From Alphaproteobacteria bacterium (lineage in GTDB: Bacteria; Pseudomonadota; Alphaproteobacteria; MPNO01; UBA830): a stretch of 64,000 nt of DNA. Positions 8,381-16,670 of this stretch are shown here, piece by piece. A program made the translations under genes and the position numbers. The notes beneath the pieces are model-generated. The model worked only from the letters and a program-made list of their open reading frames with translations. It did no database searches and was not told where the DNA came from. Position 1 is the first letter of the stretch. Every line of letters starts with the position of its first letter. The DNA lies in NCBI GenBank assembly GCA_022822405.1, contig JAJEBT010000113.1, positions 1 through 64,000 on the forward strand. Direction: 5' to 3'.

Positions 8381-8603
8381 GGGCCGAGGCGCACGGATCC
8401 GCCGACGGAAGCGCCACCCGCATTCGTAATGCCTTTTCCGTCAGTGCCCGCCGCCGATCGAGGAGGTGGAAAGGCTCGTAGCTTCAGAGCCTTGCGACGT
8501 TCCCCATCCCGTACCGCTGCGCGGCTCCCTTGGAGAAACGCCGCCGCGCCCGCTTCCTATTTGACGGCCCGGTCGCGGCGGCCCGAACAGGGAGCCGCCG
8601 ACC

Positions 8604-9797
8604 ATGGCCGACCATCCCAAGCCGCCCACCTTCGCCCAGCGCATTCGCGCCGCCAGACCGCGAGACCGGAGATACGCCGTCCGCGACGACGTGATCCCCG
8701 GCCTCATGCTCCGCGTTCATCCGGGCGGGGAGAGCATCTTCGTCATCGAGCGGCGCGTGCGCCGCCGCTGGCGCTGCGCAACCATCGGCCCCGCCGACTC
8801 GGTCACGGTGCCCGAGGCGAGACGCGAGGCCCGCCAGATCATCGCCGGGTTCCTCGACACGCCCGCGAAGACCACCGGGCCGCGAACGCCGGGCCGCCCG
8901 ATGGCCGAGTTCGCCGAGGAGTTCATCGACCGTCACGCCCGCCACTGGGAGCCGAGCACGCTGGAGACCAACCGGGACTTCATCGACAAGCGCATCCTGC
9001 CCGCCTTCGGGCATATGACGGTGGACGAGATCGCGGTCGAACACGTCAGGGACTGGTTTGCATCCATGTCGGAGCGGCCCGGCGTCGCCAACCGAAGCGT
9101 GCCGGTGCTCTCCACCATGATGCGGATGGCCGAGCTTTGGGGATACCGGCTCCACAACACCAATCCCTGCAAGAACACGCGGCGCTATCCCATGGCGCCC
9201 AAGGAGCGCTACCTCACGCCCGAGAAAATCGCCCGGGTCAACGCCGTGCTGACCCGCGACGAGTTCTATTGCCCGCACGTCGTCGCCGTTATCCGCCTGC
9301 TGCCGCTGACCAGCTGCCGGGTCAGCGAGGTCCTCTCGCTGGAATGGGACTGGATCAAGCGCAAGCGCATCCTGCTCCCCGATTCAAAGTCCGGGCCGCG
9401 CACGGTGTGGCTGTCGAGCGCCGCGCGCGCGGTGATCGACGCCATCCCGCGCTACAGCGCCGATTGTCCGTATCTCTTTCCGGGCCGCCCTCCGACGCGG
9501 CCAATCGGGAACATCGGCACCCATTTGGACCGCATCCGCCGCAAGGCCGGGCTGTCCGACGTGCGCCTGCACGACTGCCGGCACTCGTGGGCATCGGTCG
9601 CCGCCATGAACGGCGTGGACATGGTGACGATTGCCAAGCTGCTGGGCCACGCGTTGATCGAGACGACCGAACGCTACACCCATCTTTCCGACCAATCGGT
9701 CGTGGACGCCGCCGACCGCGTGTCGAACCGCATTCATGCGGCCCTGGCCGGAAGGGGCGCGGGGAATGACGGAGGAAGCAACCATGCCGAGGGTTGA
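8604..9797 (+). CDS. Tyrosine recombinase/integrase (first of tandem pair)
   Basis: A 397-residue phage/island-type integrase. Catalytic residues are all present: Arg239 (TSCRVSEV), Lys262 (DSKSG), His323 and Arg326 (LHDCRHSW), His349 (LLGHALIE) and Tyr358 (ERYTHL). The N-terminus (about residues 20-85) is an arm-binding-like domain and residues 100-185 the SAM-like core-binding domain. It marks the left end of a defence island. The second integrase starts inside its 3' end. No tRNA gene that could serve as attachment site was found beside it. Confidence 0.93.
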   Translation: MADHPKPPTFAQRIRAARPRDRRYAVRDDVIPGLMLRVHPGGESIFVIERRVRRRWRCATIGPADSVTVPEARREARQIIAGFLDTPAKTTGPRTPGRPMAEFAEEFIDRHARHWEPSTLETNRDFIDKRILPAFGHMTVDEIAVEHVRDWFASMSERPGVANRSVPVLSTMMRMAELWGYRLHNTNPCKNTRRYPMAPKERYLTPEKIARVNAVLTRDEFYCPHVVAVIRLLPLTSCRVSEVLSLEWDWIKRKRILLPDSKSGPRTVWLSSAARAVIDAIPRYSADCPYLFPGRPPTRPIGNIGTHLDRIRRKAGLSDVRLHDCRHSWASVAAMNGVDMVTIAKLLGHALIETTERYTHLSDQSVVDAADRVSNRIHAALAGRGAGNDGGSNHAEG

Positions 9798-10929
9798 ACT
9801 TACCGCCCGCCTCGCCCGCGACTTCAAGCCGGGCGAGAAAGAGACGTTCCTGTTCGACAAATCCCTGTCCGGCTTCGGGCTGTGCATCCATCCGTCGGGC
9901 TGGAAGGTCTGGATCGTTCAGGCGCGGATCGAAGGAAGAACCCGCCGCATCGTGATCGCGCGGCATGGCGACATGGCGCATGGCGAAGCCCGCCGCCGCG
10001 CCCGCGACCTGCTCGCGCGCATCCAGGCAGGCGAGAACCCGGCGGAGGACATCAGGAAGGAAAAGGAGACCCTGACATTCAAGGCGTTCGCCGCGATGTA
10101 TCTCCGCCGCTCCGATCCGCTCTGGAAGCCCTCGGGGCGCAAGACCGTGCGCATTTATCTCCAGGCCCGCATCCTGCCCGCCTTCGGGAAGATGCCGCTC
10201 GACCGCATCGACGCGCAGGACGTAGCCGCATGGTTCGACGCGGCGAGCAGGGACAAACCGGGCGCGGCGAACCGGGCGCTCGACATTCTGCGATCCATGA
10301 TGTTCCGGGCCGAGGAATGGGGATTGCGGGAGCGCGGAACGAACCCCTGTCTCGGGATCAGGATGAATGCGAAGAAGCCTGTCGCGCGGTTTCTCGACAC
10401 GGACGATCTGGCGCGTCTCGGGCGGGCGCTCGAAGCCCGCGAGGCCCGCTGGCCCGAGGCCGTCGCCGCAATCCGGCTGCTGGCGCTTACCGGATGCCGC
10501 CGGAGCGAGGTGCTCAATCTCCGATGGCGCGACATCGGCGAGACGTCGATCAACCTGCCGCAAGGCAAGACCGGGCCGCGATCCGTGCCGCTGGGAGAGG
10601 CCGCGCGGGCGCTGATCGAGACGTTCCCGGGCGAACGGCAGCGCGACGCATACGCGTTTCCGCGATACGCGGAAGGTCGTGCCCAGGACAGCCTGATCTC
10701 GTGCTGGCGGACGGTCTGTACCGATGCCGGACTCGGGAGACTGCGGCTGCATGACCTTCGGCACACGGCAGCCAGTCAGGCCGTTATGGCGGGCGAAAAC
10801 CTGCCCCTGGTGGGCAAGCTCCTCGGTCACCGCAGGAACGAAACGACGGCGGGCTACGCACACCTTGCCGACGCGCATCTGGTCGAGGCGGCGGAGAAGG
10901 TGGGAAGCATCATCGCCAACGCCATGTGA
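9784..10929 (+). CDS. Tyrosine recombinase/integrase (second of tandem pair)
   Basis: A 381-residue integrase with Arg239 (TGCRRSEV), Lys262 (GKTG), His323 and Arg326 (LHDLRHTAA), His349 (LLGHRRNE) and Tyr358 (AGYAHL). These numbers match its upstream neighbour exactly, implying an old duplication. The start at 9784 is chosen because GGAGGA lies just upstream; it overlaps the first integrase by 14 bases, suggesting coupled translation. Paired integrases may act together on island excision and integration; that is inference. Confidence 0.92.
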   Translation: MPRVELTARLARDFKPGEKETFLFDKSLSGFGLCIHPSGWKVWIVQARIEGRTRRIVIARHGDMAHGEARRRARDLLARIQAGENPAEDIRKEKETLTFKAFAAMYLRRSDPLWKPSGRKTVRIYLQARILPAFGKMPLDRIDAQDVAAWFDAASRDKPGAANRALDILRSMMFRAEEWGLRERGTNPCLGIRMNAKKPVARFLDTDDLARLGRALEAREARWPEAVAAIRLLALTGCRRSEVLNLRWRDIGETSINLPQGKTGPRSVPLGEAARALIETFPGERQRDAYAFPRYAEGRAQDSLISCWRTVCTDAGLGRLRLHDLRHTAASQAVMAGENLPLVGKLLGHRRNETTAGYAHLADAHLVEAAEKVGSIIANAM

Positions 10930-10940
10930 ACGTGCCGTGT

Positions 10941-11846
10941 CTAGCGAAGATTCAAGCCGATCCGCTGCATGCTGTTGACCGGCGTTCCGACGTATTTCGC
11001 TTCTCCACCGATCAGCGCGACCAGCAATCGGCAAACCAGTGCGCTCATTTCGTGAGTGATGTTCACGTGCTTACCCTCGCCGTGCAGTGCGAAGCCAAAC
11101 GGCGCATCCATAAACAGCGCTTCGTGTAGAGCGTTGTTCCGAATTGCGGAAACCTCAACGCCTCCATCTTCCGACCGAGTTGCCCAATCAGGCAACTCCA
11201 GACCGAACTCGCGGCACATCCAAGCGATGCGATGACAATCTATCTTTGATCGCTTCAACGATTTCGCCAGCGCAAAGCAAGCGTCAATCGCCGTGTAGAG
11301 ATAGATGAATCTCTCGAACTGGAGACCTTGCGGATTTTGGCCGAGGAACAGGGCGTGCAATGCTGCAATAAATCGGTTGGCAGCCTTGTTCCGGCCATTG
11401 TTCGCTACCCAGAAAGCCTCCGCTAGCTCAATCGCTCGTACCAGACTGTCCGCGACCAACACGAAGTCCACGAGCTTTCCAGCTTTGACCGGAGTTGCAT
11501 CCAAGTATGCAGCCTCGTTCGTGCTCAGCCTTATGCCCAAGAAGAACGACAGCACCCACACCAGAAAGTCGAGATGTTCGTCACTGGCAGCGTTTGCGTA
11601 TTCGATAATGTGCGTCTTGGGTAGATCGAATACGCGAGCGCTATACGGTCGCTCGGCAACGTGATCGCTCCCTAATGTTTGAACTCCCTGCAACGGCGCG
11701 TACATCCAACCGTCATGGACTCGGTCGCACCCAAGCACTTGCTTCACGATTGTTTCGTGCTCTCGGAGCGGACGTACCTTGATCGGTTTCGTGTCGATCT
11801 CAATTGGTTCCGGATAGAAACCGAATTCCTTCATAACTGCGGTCAC
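10941..11846 (-). CDS. HEPN-motif protein of unknown family (ApeA-like C-terminus?)
   Basis: A 301-residue protein with no family I can name with certainty. Near the C-terminus it has AIRNNALHEA, giving Arg236-Asn237 and His241, the R-x4-H signature of HEPN-domain ribonucleases, with a preceding helix FERFIYLYTAIDACFALA that fits a HEPN core. A second helix-rich block (HLDFLVWVLSFFLGIRLS) lies mid-protein. Base composition is visibly less GC-rich than its neighbours. It is the last minus-strand gene after HigBA, Mrr-like and MmeI-like genes, so an RNA-targeting or abortive-infection role is plausible but unproven. Confidence 0.65.
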   Translation of the reverse strand: MTAVMKEFGFYPEPIEIDTKPIKVRPLREHETIVKQVLGCDRVHDGWMYAPLQGVQTLGSDHVAERPYSARVFDLPKTHIIEYANAASDEHLDFLVWVLSFFLGIRLSTNEAAYLDATPVKAGKLVDFVLVADSLVRAIELAEAFWVANNGRNKAANRFIAALHALFLGQNPQGLQFERFIYLYTAIDACFALAKSLKRSKIDCHRIAWMCREFGLELPDWATRSEDGGVEVSAIRNNALHEALFMDAPFGFALHGEGKHVNITHEMSALVCRLLVALIGGEAKYVGTPVNSMQRIGLNLR

Positions 11847-11947
11847 TTGCCCGATTTCCCTCGGAATAGATCGCGTGATGTGATCACCGCCTGAACCCCT
11901 CGTACCAATGTAGCCGAGCAGGGGAGCTTAGTACGGTCCCCCTGGCA

Positions 11948-14776
11948 TCATGCCTTCGATTGCTTTGTCATGGCGACCGATTCATTTCTACGACTTCGTG
12001 ATCGTGCGCCGCGCATCGTCGCCCCTAACGGCGCTCGTATCTTCTCATAGAGCATGAACAGATGCTCGATGCGCTCGCGCTCGGACGCGAAACCTGTGCG
12101 CCGATATAGCTGGTCCACGGCGCGGTCGAGCGCCCGGTGCGCCCGGCGCAGGTTCCGCGGCATCAGATTGGGATCGTAAAGGTCGGCCAGTGTCGCGTCC
12201 GGATGGTCGGCGCGGGCGTCGAGCACGGCCTGCGCCAGCGGTTCCAGCTTCGACAGGTCCGAGTCCTTGGTCGGCGTCGGGAAAGTGTTGTAAACGACCG
12301 CGACGGAATACATGTAGTCGCTCTTCATGCGCCCCGTCACAGTCCGCATCCATGCCATGTGCATGGCGGAGGTCAGAAGCGCAAAATCGGCCAGCGTCGC
12401 ATCGGGAAGAAGCCGGAGCTTGTCGCTTGGAATAGCCGGAGGCTCAAGCCAACCGATGGGTACGTACTCCCGTCGCTCCGAGCTTACCTGGGGCACCACC
12501 AGAAACGGCGCTGTAGGCAGAATATTCACATGATAGAGTGTCGGCGTCTCCGCGAGCTTCCGAGTCGGAGTGCTCTTGCTGGCTTCGCGGTAAGCACGCA
12601 CAGCCGCAATCCGTTCCCTGACATTAGGCAGACGCGCCAACTCCTCCGGTGGCGCATCGTGCAAAGCGAGAATCCAGCGCTCGCCGCCTCGCAGATATTC
12701 GCGGGCACCGATGAACGGACGCAGAAATTGTGCAACCCCCGGCTCGGCCTTGAGAAATGCCTCCCGTTCCTCCGGGCCGAAGATGAAGCAGCCGTCATCT
12801 ATCGGTTTCGAGCCGGTAATCAGCTTTCCCATCCCGTTGATCGGCGCGCTTTCCCCCCGCACCACCAGATGCGGGTCCGATAGCCCGCCCGCATCGAACA
12901 GATACGGCGACAGCGCCGCGTGTCGGCTTTCCTCCGGGTCGCCGTTGATGTCGGGGTAGCCGAACAGCCGTTTCTCCGGTCGCGCGGCCTTGCGCCGGTC
13001 GAGGCCGAGAATGACCACATGCACATGGGCCTTGCCGCGTGCGTCCAATCCCCAAGCGAAGGTCCGGTGCGCGAAAACGATCTCCAGCTTGCAGCGCCCG
13101 AACAGGACCGGCCATAGCTGCGCGACCTGCTCACCCTGCGTAATCGAGTTGGTCGCGACGAAGCCGATCCGGGCATCGCCGCCCTTCACGAACTCCCCCG
13201 CCTTGATGAACCACGCGGCGACGTAATCGAGCGTTCCGCCGCTCTTGCCGAGCGCCGCGATCCCGCGCACCTGCGCCCGCTGCTCCGCCGTCTGGAACTT
13301 CGCGCCCACGAACGGCGGATTGCCCAGCACGAACGAACACTCGCCCGGCGGCAGCAATTCGGACCAGTCCGTTTCGAGCGCGTCGCCGTGGACGATGTGC
13401 GGCGACTTCTCGAGCGGGATGCGAACGAAGGTCTGGCCGAATTCGAGGCTCAGCCGGTTGTTCATGATGTGGTCCATCATCCACAACGCGGTCTCCCCGA
13501 TGCGCGCCGGGAACTCGCCAAGCTCGATCCCGTAGTACTGGTCCACGTCCACCACCGACTGCCATGCGACATCAAGCACCGCTTGCCCACTCCCGGCAGT
13601 CGCCTCCCGAATTTCGCGGATGACCTCGATTTCGAGCGTCCGCAATTCCCGGTAGGCGATGATGAGGAAGTTGCCGCACCCGCAGGCCGGGTCGAAGAAT
13701 GTCAGGCCGCCGAGCTTCGCCTGGAACTGCCGGAGCGCCGCGAGACGGCCCCGGCCCCGGCGCGCTTTCACGCGCTCAAACTCCGCCCGCAGGTCGTCCA
13801 TGAACAACGGCTCGATCACCTTGAGGATGTTCTTCTCGGTCGTGTAGTGCGCACCCTGCGCCCGGCGTTCCGCCGGGTCCATCACCGACTGGAACAGCGC
13901 GCCGAAGATCGCGGGCGAGATGTTCGACCAGTCGAAGCGGCAGGCGTCGAGCAGCGCCCCGCGCATCGCCGCGTCGAACGAGAACGTCCGCAGGTGTCCC
14001 TTGAACAGATCGCCGTTGACGTATGGAAACCGCGCCAGATCCTCGTCGAGCGTCGCGGCGCGCTCGTCCTCTGGCGTGTCGAGCACCTCGAACAGCTGCG
14101 CAAGCCACGGCCCGAGATCGGCACCGTCCTCGCCGGTGCGCGTCTCGATGAAGTCGAGGAAGATGTCGCGCGGCTCGAACACCCCGGTGTCGTCGGCGAA
14201 CATGCAGAACACGACGCGCACGAGGAAGCGTTCCAGATCGTGCCCCCGGTGTCCGGCATCGGCGAGCGCGTCGTGCAGCCGCCCGACCAGCTCGGCCGCC
14301 TCGATATTGGCCGGGTCCTGATCGCGGAAGGTCCGGCGCTGCACGCCGAGGATGAAGCCGAACGACTCGACATGCGCGGGCAGGTCCGCGAGCGGGAAGG
14401 CAACGGTCTCGCGTTCGTCGAGATCGTACAACTCGAAGGTTTGGAAGTCGCTCACCAGGATGAAGCGCGGGCGTTCGCGTTCCAACAGCGCGTCGAAATA
14501 CTCCCCGGCCTGTTCGTAGGCCACCGTCAGGTCGCGCCCCGCGCTCTTCTGTTCGACGATCAGCACACCCGGCCAAAACAGGTCGATGAAGCCCGAGCGG
14601 TTGTCCAGCTTGGAGACGTGTTGCTCGTAGCGGGCAACCTCACGGCGGCGCTTCCCGAAGACCTCGAATAACTCGTTGTAGAAGCTCTGCGTCTCGCCCT
14701 TCTCGTAGGCAGCGTTCTTCCAGTCTTCGGCGAAGGCGGCGGCGCGGGCGCGGACCTCGTTCCAGGACAGGCGCAC
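11948..14776 (-). CDS. MmeI-like (type IIL/IIG) restriction-modification enzyme
   Basis: A 942-residue single-chain enzyme. An N-terminal nuclease signature Asp65, Glu75 and Lys77 (IDLFWPGVLIVEQKSAG) has the D-x9-E-x-K spacing known from MmeI. A helical connector follows, then an N6-adenine methyltransferase with motif I DPACGCGNF (362-370) and motif IV NPPF (486-489). The C-terminal part should hold the target-recognition domain. Such enzymes cut at a fixed distance from the site and methylate one strand. GTG start, with the Mrr-like gene stop three bases upstream. The recognition sequence cannot be read by eye. Confidence 0.88.
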   Translation of the reverse strand: MRLSWNEVRARAAAFAEDWKNAAYEKGETQSFYNELFEVFGKRRREVARYEQHVSKLDNRSGFIDLFWPGVLIVEQKSAGRDLTVAYEQAGEYFDALLERERPRFILVSDFQTFELYDLDERETVAFPLADLPAHVESFGFILGVQRRTFRDQDPANIEAAELVGRLHDALADAGHRGHDLERFLVRVVFCMFADDTGVFEPRDIFLDFIETRTGEDGADLGPWLAQLFEVLDTPEDERAATLDEDLARFPYVNGDLFKGHLRTFSFDAAMRGALLDACRFDWSNISPAIFGALFQSVMDPAERRAQGAHYTTEKNILKVIEPLFMDDLRAEFERVKARRGRGRLAALRQFQAKLGGLTFFDPACGCGNFLIIAYRELRTLEIEVIREIREATAGSGQAVLDVAWQSVVDVDQYYGIELGEFPARIGETALWMMDHIMNNRLSLEFGQTFVRIPLEKSPHIVHGDALETDWSELLPPGECSFVLGNPPFVGAKFQTAEQRAQVRGIAALGKSGGTLDYVAAWFIKAGEFVKGGDARIGFVATNSITQGEQVAQLWPVLFGRCKLEIVFAHRTFAWGLDARGKAHVHVVILGLDRRKAARPEKRLFGYPDINGDPEESRHAALSPYLFDAGGLSDPHLVVRGESAPINGMGKLITGSKPIDDGCFIFGPEEREAFLKAEPGVAQFLRPFIGAREYLRGGERWILALHDAPPEELARLPNVRERIAAVRAYREASKSTPTRKLAETPTLYHVNILPTAPFLVVPQVSSERREYVPIGWLEPPAIPSDKLRLLPDATLADFALLTSAMHMAWMRTVTGRMKSDYMYSVAVVYNTFPTPTKDSDLSKLEPLAQAVLDARADHPDATLADLYDPNLMPRNLRRAHRALDRAVDQLYRRTGFASERERIEHLFMLYEKIRAPLGATMRGARSRSRRNESVAMTKQSKA

Positions 14777-14779
14777 GGT

Positions 14780-15709
14780 TTACAACGCTTCTAGGTCGAA
14801 ATAGTCCTCGTCGATCCGCTTGATCTCATGACGGACGCGCGTTCGCACTCCGACCCCATGCCGAACCATGAGGTGCGCCAGTTCGTCACCGTCGATCAGA
14901 ACGATCCGCTTCGGACTCCGCGCCACGTAATCCTTGGCGGCGCGCGTAAATTCAGCGGTGGTCACGAACACGCCCTTGGTCGTGCCTGCGGCGTCGATCG
15001 CACCCGCGAAGTTGCGCAAATCTCCCTCCCCGACGGTGTTGCCATGGGCGTACTTCTTCGCCTGCACGTACACCTCGTCCAAGCCGAGCGCATCTTCCCG
15101 GATCGTGCCGTCGATACCGCCATCGCCAGAACGTCCCGTCACGCTGCCCATCGCGGCGTCTCCACCGCCGTAGCCCATCGCGATCAGCAAATCGACAACC
15201 GCCCGTTCAAGAAACGCCGGATCGGCATTGCGAACCCGAGCCAGCACCTCGGCTTCAAGGACGGTACGCAGTTCCCCCGCGGCACGGTCCAGGGTCTCCT
15301 CGGGCGTCTCCCCGGATTCGTTCTCTTGCTGCTCCGGGCGTTCGACACGCGGCGATTTCCGATGCGTCCGATTCTTCCATTCGACATAGGCCGGATACTG
15401 AAGCAGCAACTTCAGGTCGATACGGGCCGGGTGTCGCGACAGAAGTTGCTTGCCGTCGGAAGTTATCCGATAGACGGCGCGACGCACCCGTTCGACCAGA
15501 CCGGCATATAGAAAGTGGGTGATGCTCCAACTGACCCGATCCTTCAACTTGGTCGTGTGTCCGCCCCGGGTCCTTTCCGACAGGTCGTCCGGCGTCAGCC
15601 CTTCGGCGGCGGCGACGCGCGTGCACACTTCCGCGACCTGAACATCGCTCCCGTCCGACAATGCCTTGAGGACGGGGAGCATCAGCGACTGGAAATCAGG
15701 GACGGACAT
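14780..15709 (-). CDS. Mrr-like restriction endonuclease
   Basis: A 309-residue protein with an N-terminal winged-helix domain (residues 1-95, the Mrr N-type) and a C-terminal PD-(D/E)xK nuclease: GRSGDGGIDG supplies Asp200 and YVQAKKY supplies Gln216-Ala-Lys218. Mrr enzymes cut modified DNA. It overlaps the end of higA by 14 bases and ends three bases before the MmeI-like gene, so all appear co-transcribed. An enzyme that cuts methylated DNA beside a methylating one must discriminate between marks, or acts only on foreign methylation. Confidence 0.87.
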   Translation of the reverse strand: MSVPDFQSLMLPVLKALSDGSDVQVAEVCTRVAAAEGLTPDDLSERTRGGHTTKLKDRVSWSITHFLYAGLVERVRRAVYRITSDGKQLLSRHPARIDLKLLLQYPAYVEWKNRTHRKSPRVERPEQQENESGETPEETLDRAAGELRTVLEAEVLARVRNADPAFLERAVVDLLIAMGYGGGDAAMGSVTGRSGDGGIDGTIREDALGLDEVYVQAKKYAHGNTVGEGDLRNFAGAIDAAGTTKGVFVTTAEFTRAAKDYVARSPKRIVLIDGDELAHLMVRHGVGVRTRVRHEIKRIDEDYFDLEAL

Positions 15710-16028
15710 CGGCCACCGTGCCTGTCTCCGCCGCCTGCCGGGGCGTCACGCACTTCGCGATCTCGTGGCCCGCCGCGATCTCCGCTTGGCGAAGCTCCCA
15801 GGTCTTTTGCAGGTTCAGCCAGAGTTGCGGCGTCGTTCCGAAATACCGCGCGAGCCGTAGCGCCGTGTCCGCGCTCACCCCACGCTGGCCGTTCAGGATC
15901 ATCGTCACCCGGTTCACCGGTACGCCCAGCGCCTTCGACAGCGCATTGGCCGACAGCCCGATCTCGTCGAGTTCACCGCGCAGGATTTCGCCGGGATGCA
16001 CCGGCCTCATGCCGTTCCTTGCGTTCAT
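15696..16028 (-). CDS. higA: HigA-type antitoxin
   Basis: A 110-residue protein with the HigA pattern RPVHPGEILRGELDEIG and an HTH_3 helix-turn-helix (SANALSKALGVPVNRVTMIL). It should bind and neutralise HigB and repress the operon. Start at 16028 follows higB by 11 bases, giving the toxin-first order typical of higBA. Its C-terminal end overlaps the start of the Mrr-like gene, an unusual coupling of a TA module to a restriction operon. Confidence 0.9.
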   Translation of the reverse strand: MNARNGMRPVHPGEILRGELDEIGLSANALSKALGVPVNRVTMILNGQRGVSADTALRLARYFGTTPQLWLNLQKTWELRQAEIAAGHEIAKCVTPRQAAETGTVADVRP

Positions 16029-16039
16029 GTCAGACTCCC

Positions 16040-16318
16040 TCAGTGATAATCCACGATCTCCACGTCGCATGGCCCGTCGTCCGTCCACCGGAAGCAAACG
16101 CGCCATTGCACGTTGATCCGAATGCTGTGCTGACCGGCGCGGTCGCCCCGCAGCGCTTCCAGCCTGTTGCTCGGCAATGCGGCAAGGTCTCCGAGCGTCT
16201 CCGCGTTGTCCAGCAGGAGCAGTCGGCGCACCGCCTGATTGGCGAAGCCTTGAAACGCTGCGACGCGTCGTCCCTCGTAGAAGCGGCGCGTCTCCCGATC
16301 CCTGAAGCTCCGTATCAT
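16040..16318 (-). CDS. higB: HigB-type mRNA-cleaving toxin
   Basis: A 92-residue RelE/HigB-fold protein: MIRSFRDRETRRFYEG at the start, LEALRGDRAGQHSIRINVQWRVCF at the core and a short C-terminal strand EIVDYH. HigB toxins bind ribosomes and cleave mRNA. It is the first gene of the minus-strand unit, preceded by a palindrome likely to be the HigA operator. The ATG at 16318 fits the family start. Confidence 0.9.
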   Translation of the reverse strand: MIRSFRDRETRRFYEGRRVAAFQGFANQAVRRLLLLDNAETLGDLAALPSNRLEALRGDRAGQHSIRINVQWRVCFRWTDDGPCDVEIVDYH

Positions 16319-16328
16319 GCGCGCCGAC

Positions 16329-16344
16329 CGTAACTTATCTTACG
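16329..16344 (-). promoter_or_regulatory. Inverted repeat upstream of higB (HigA operator candidate)
   Basis: The 16-mer cgtaacttatcttacg has 5-base inverted arms (cgtaa/ttacg) and lies 10 bases before the higB start codon; a further cgtaa half-site occurs at 16350. The location is right for HigA autoregulation. The core is AT-rich compared with surroundings. Confidence 0.5.
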
Positions 16345-16670
16345 CTTTCCGTAAAGGATGCTGGCGGACCAACCCATGCTCGTGATCTTGCCGGTGTGGT
16401 GTCCGTGCCCTCCGACGGTGAATGAGATTTCGCGCATTGAGTTGTGACCCTCTGCTTCCTATAGTGCGGCTCGGAAGCCGCGCGACGGTTCGGGAATAGT
16501 TTTCTCGGGTGCGCGGTGGGCGCTGCCGCTCAAGCGCCGCTCGGGCTAACCGCCAGCCAGATAACGGCTTGCATCGCCCGGACGCTTGAGAAGGCCGGAA
16601 GCGGGATAGGAGACGCCTCGCGGCGATTGGTGGACACACCTGCCGCATCCGGTATCGGCGTGCGGCCCGC
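16345..16670. other. Intergenic right flank of the defence island
   Basis: No gene recognised. A small perfect hairpin (gcggct, loop cgga, agccgc) lies at 16466-16481. This stretch should contain the island's right junction. The 9-mer gcttcctat occurs at 16454-16462 and also at 8552-8560 just before the integrases, but this is too short to call an attachment site. No tRNA was found. Confidence 0.4.

Noticed and set aside
8471..8493. Stem aaggctc/gagcctt before the integrase
   Set aside because: Short stem with a nine-base loop and no T-tract; insufficient for a terminator call.
8552..8560. 9-mer gcttcctat also present at 16454-16462 as a possible att core
   Set aside because: Flanks differ and nine bases can recur by chance in 64 kb; no tRNA or longer direct repeat was found.
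11948..14776. BREX PglX-type methyltransferase
   Set aside because: The N-terminal D-x9-E-x-K nuclease and about 940-residue length fit MmeI-like enzymes; no other BREX genes are present.
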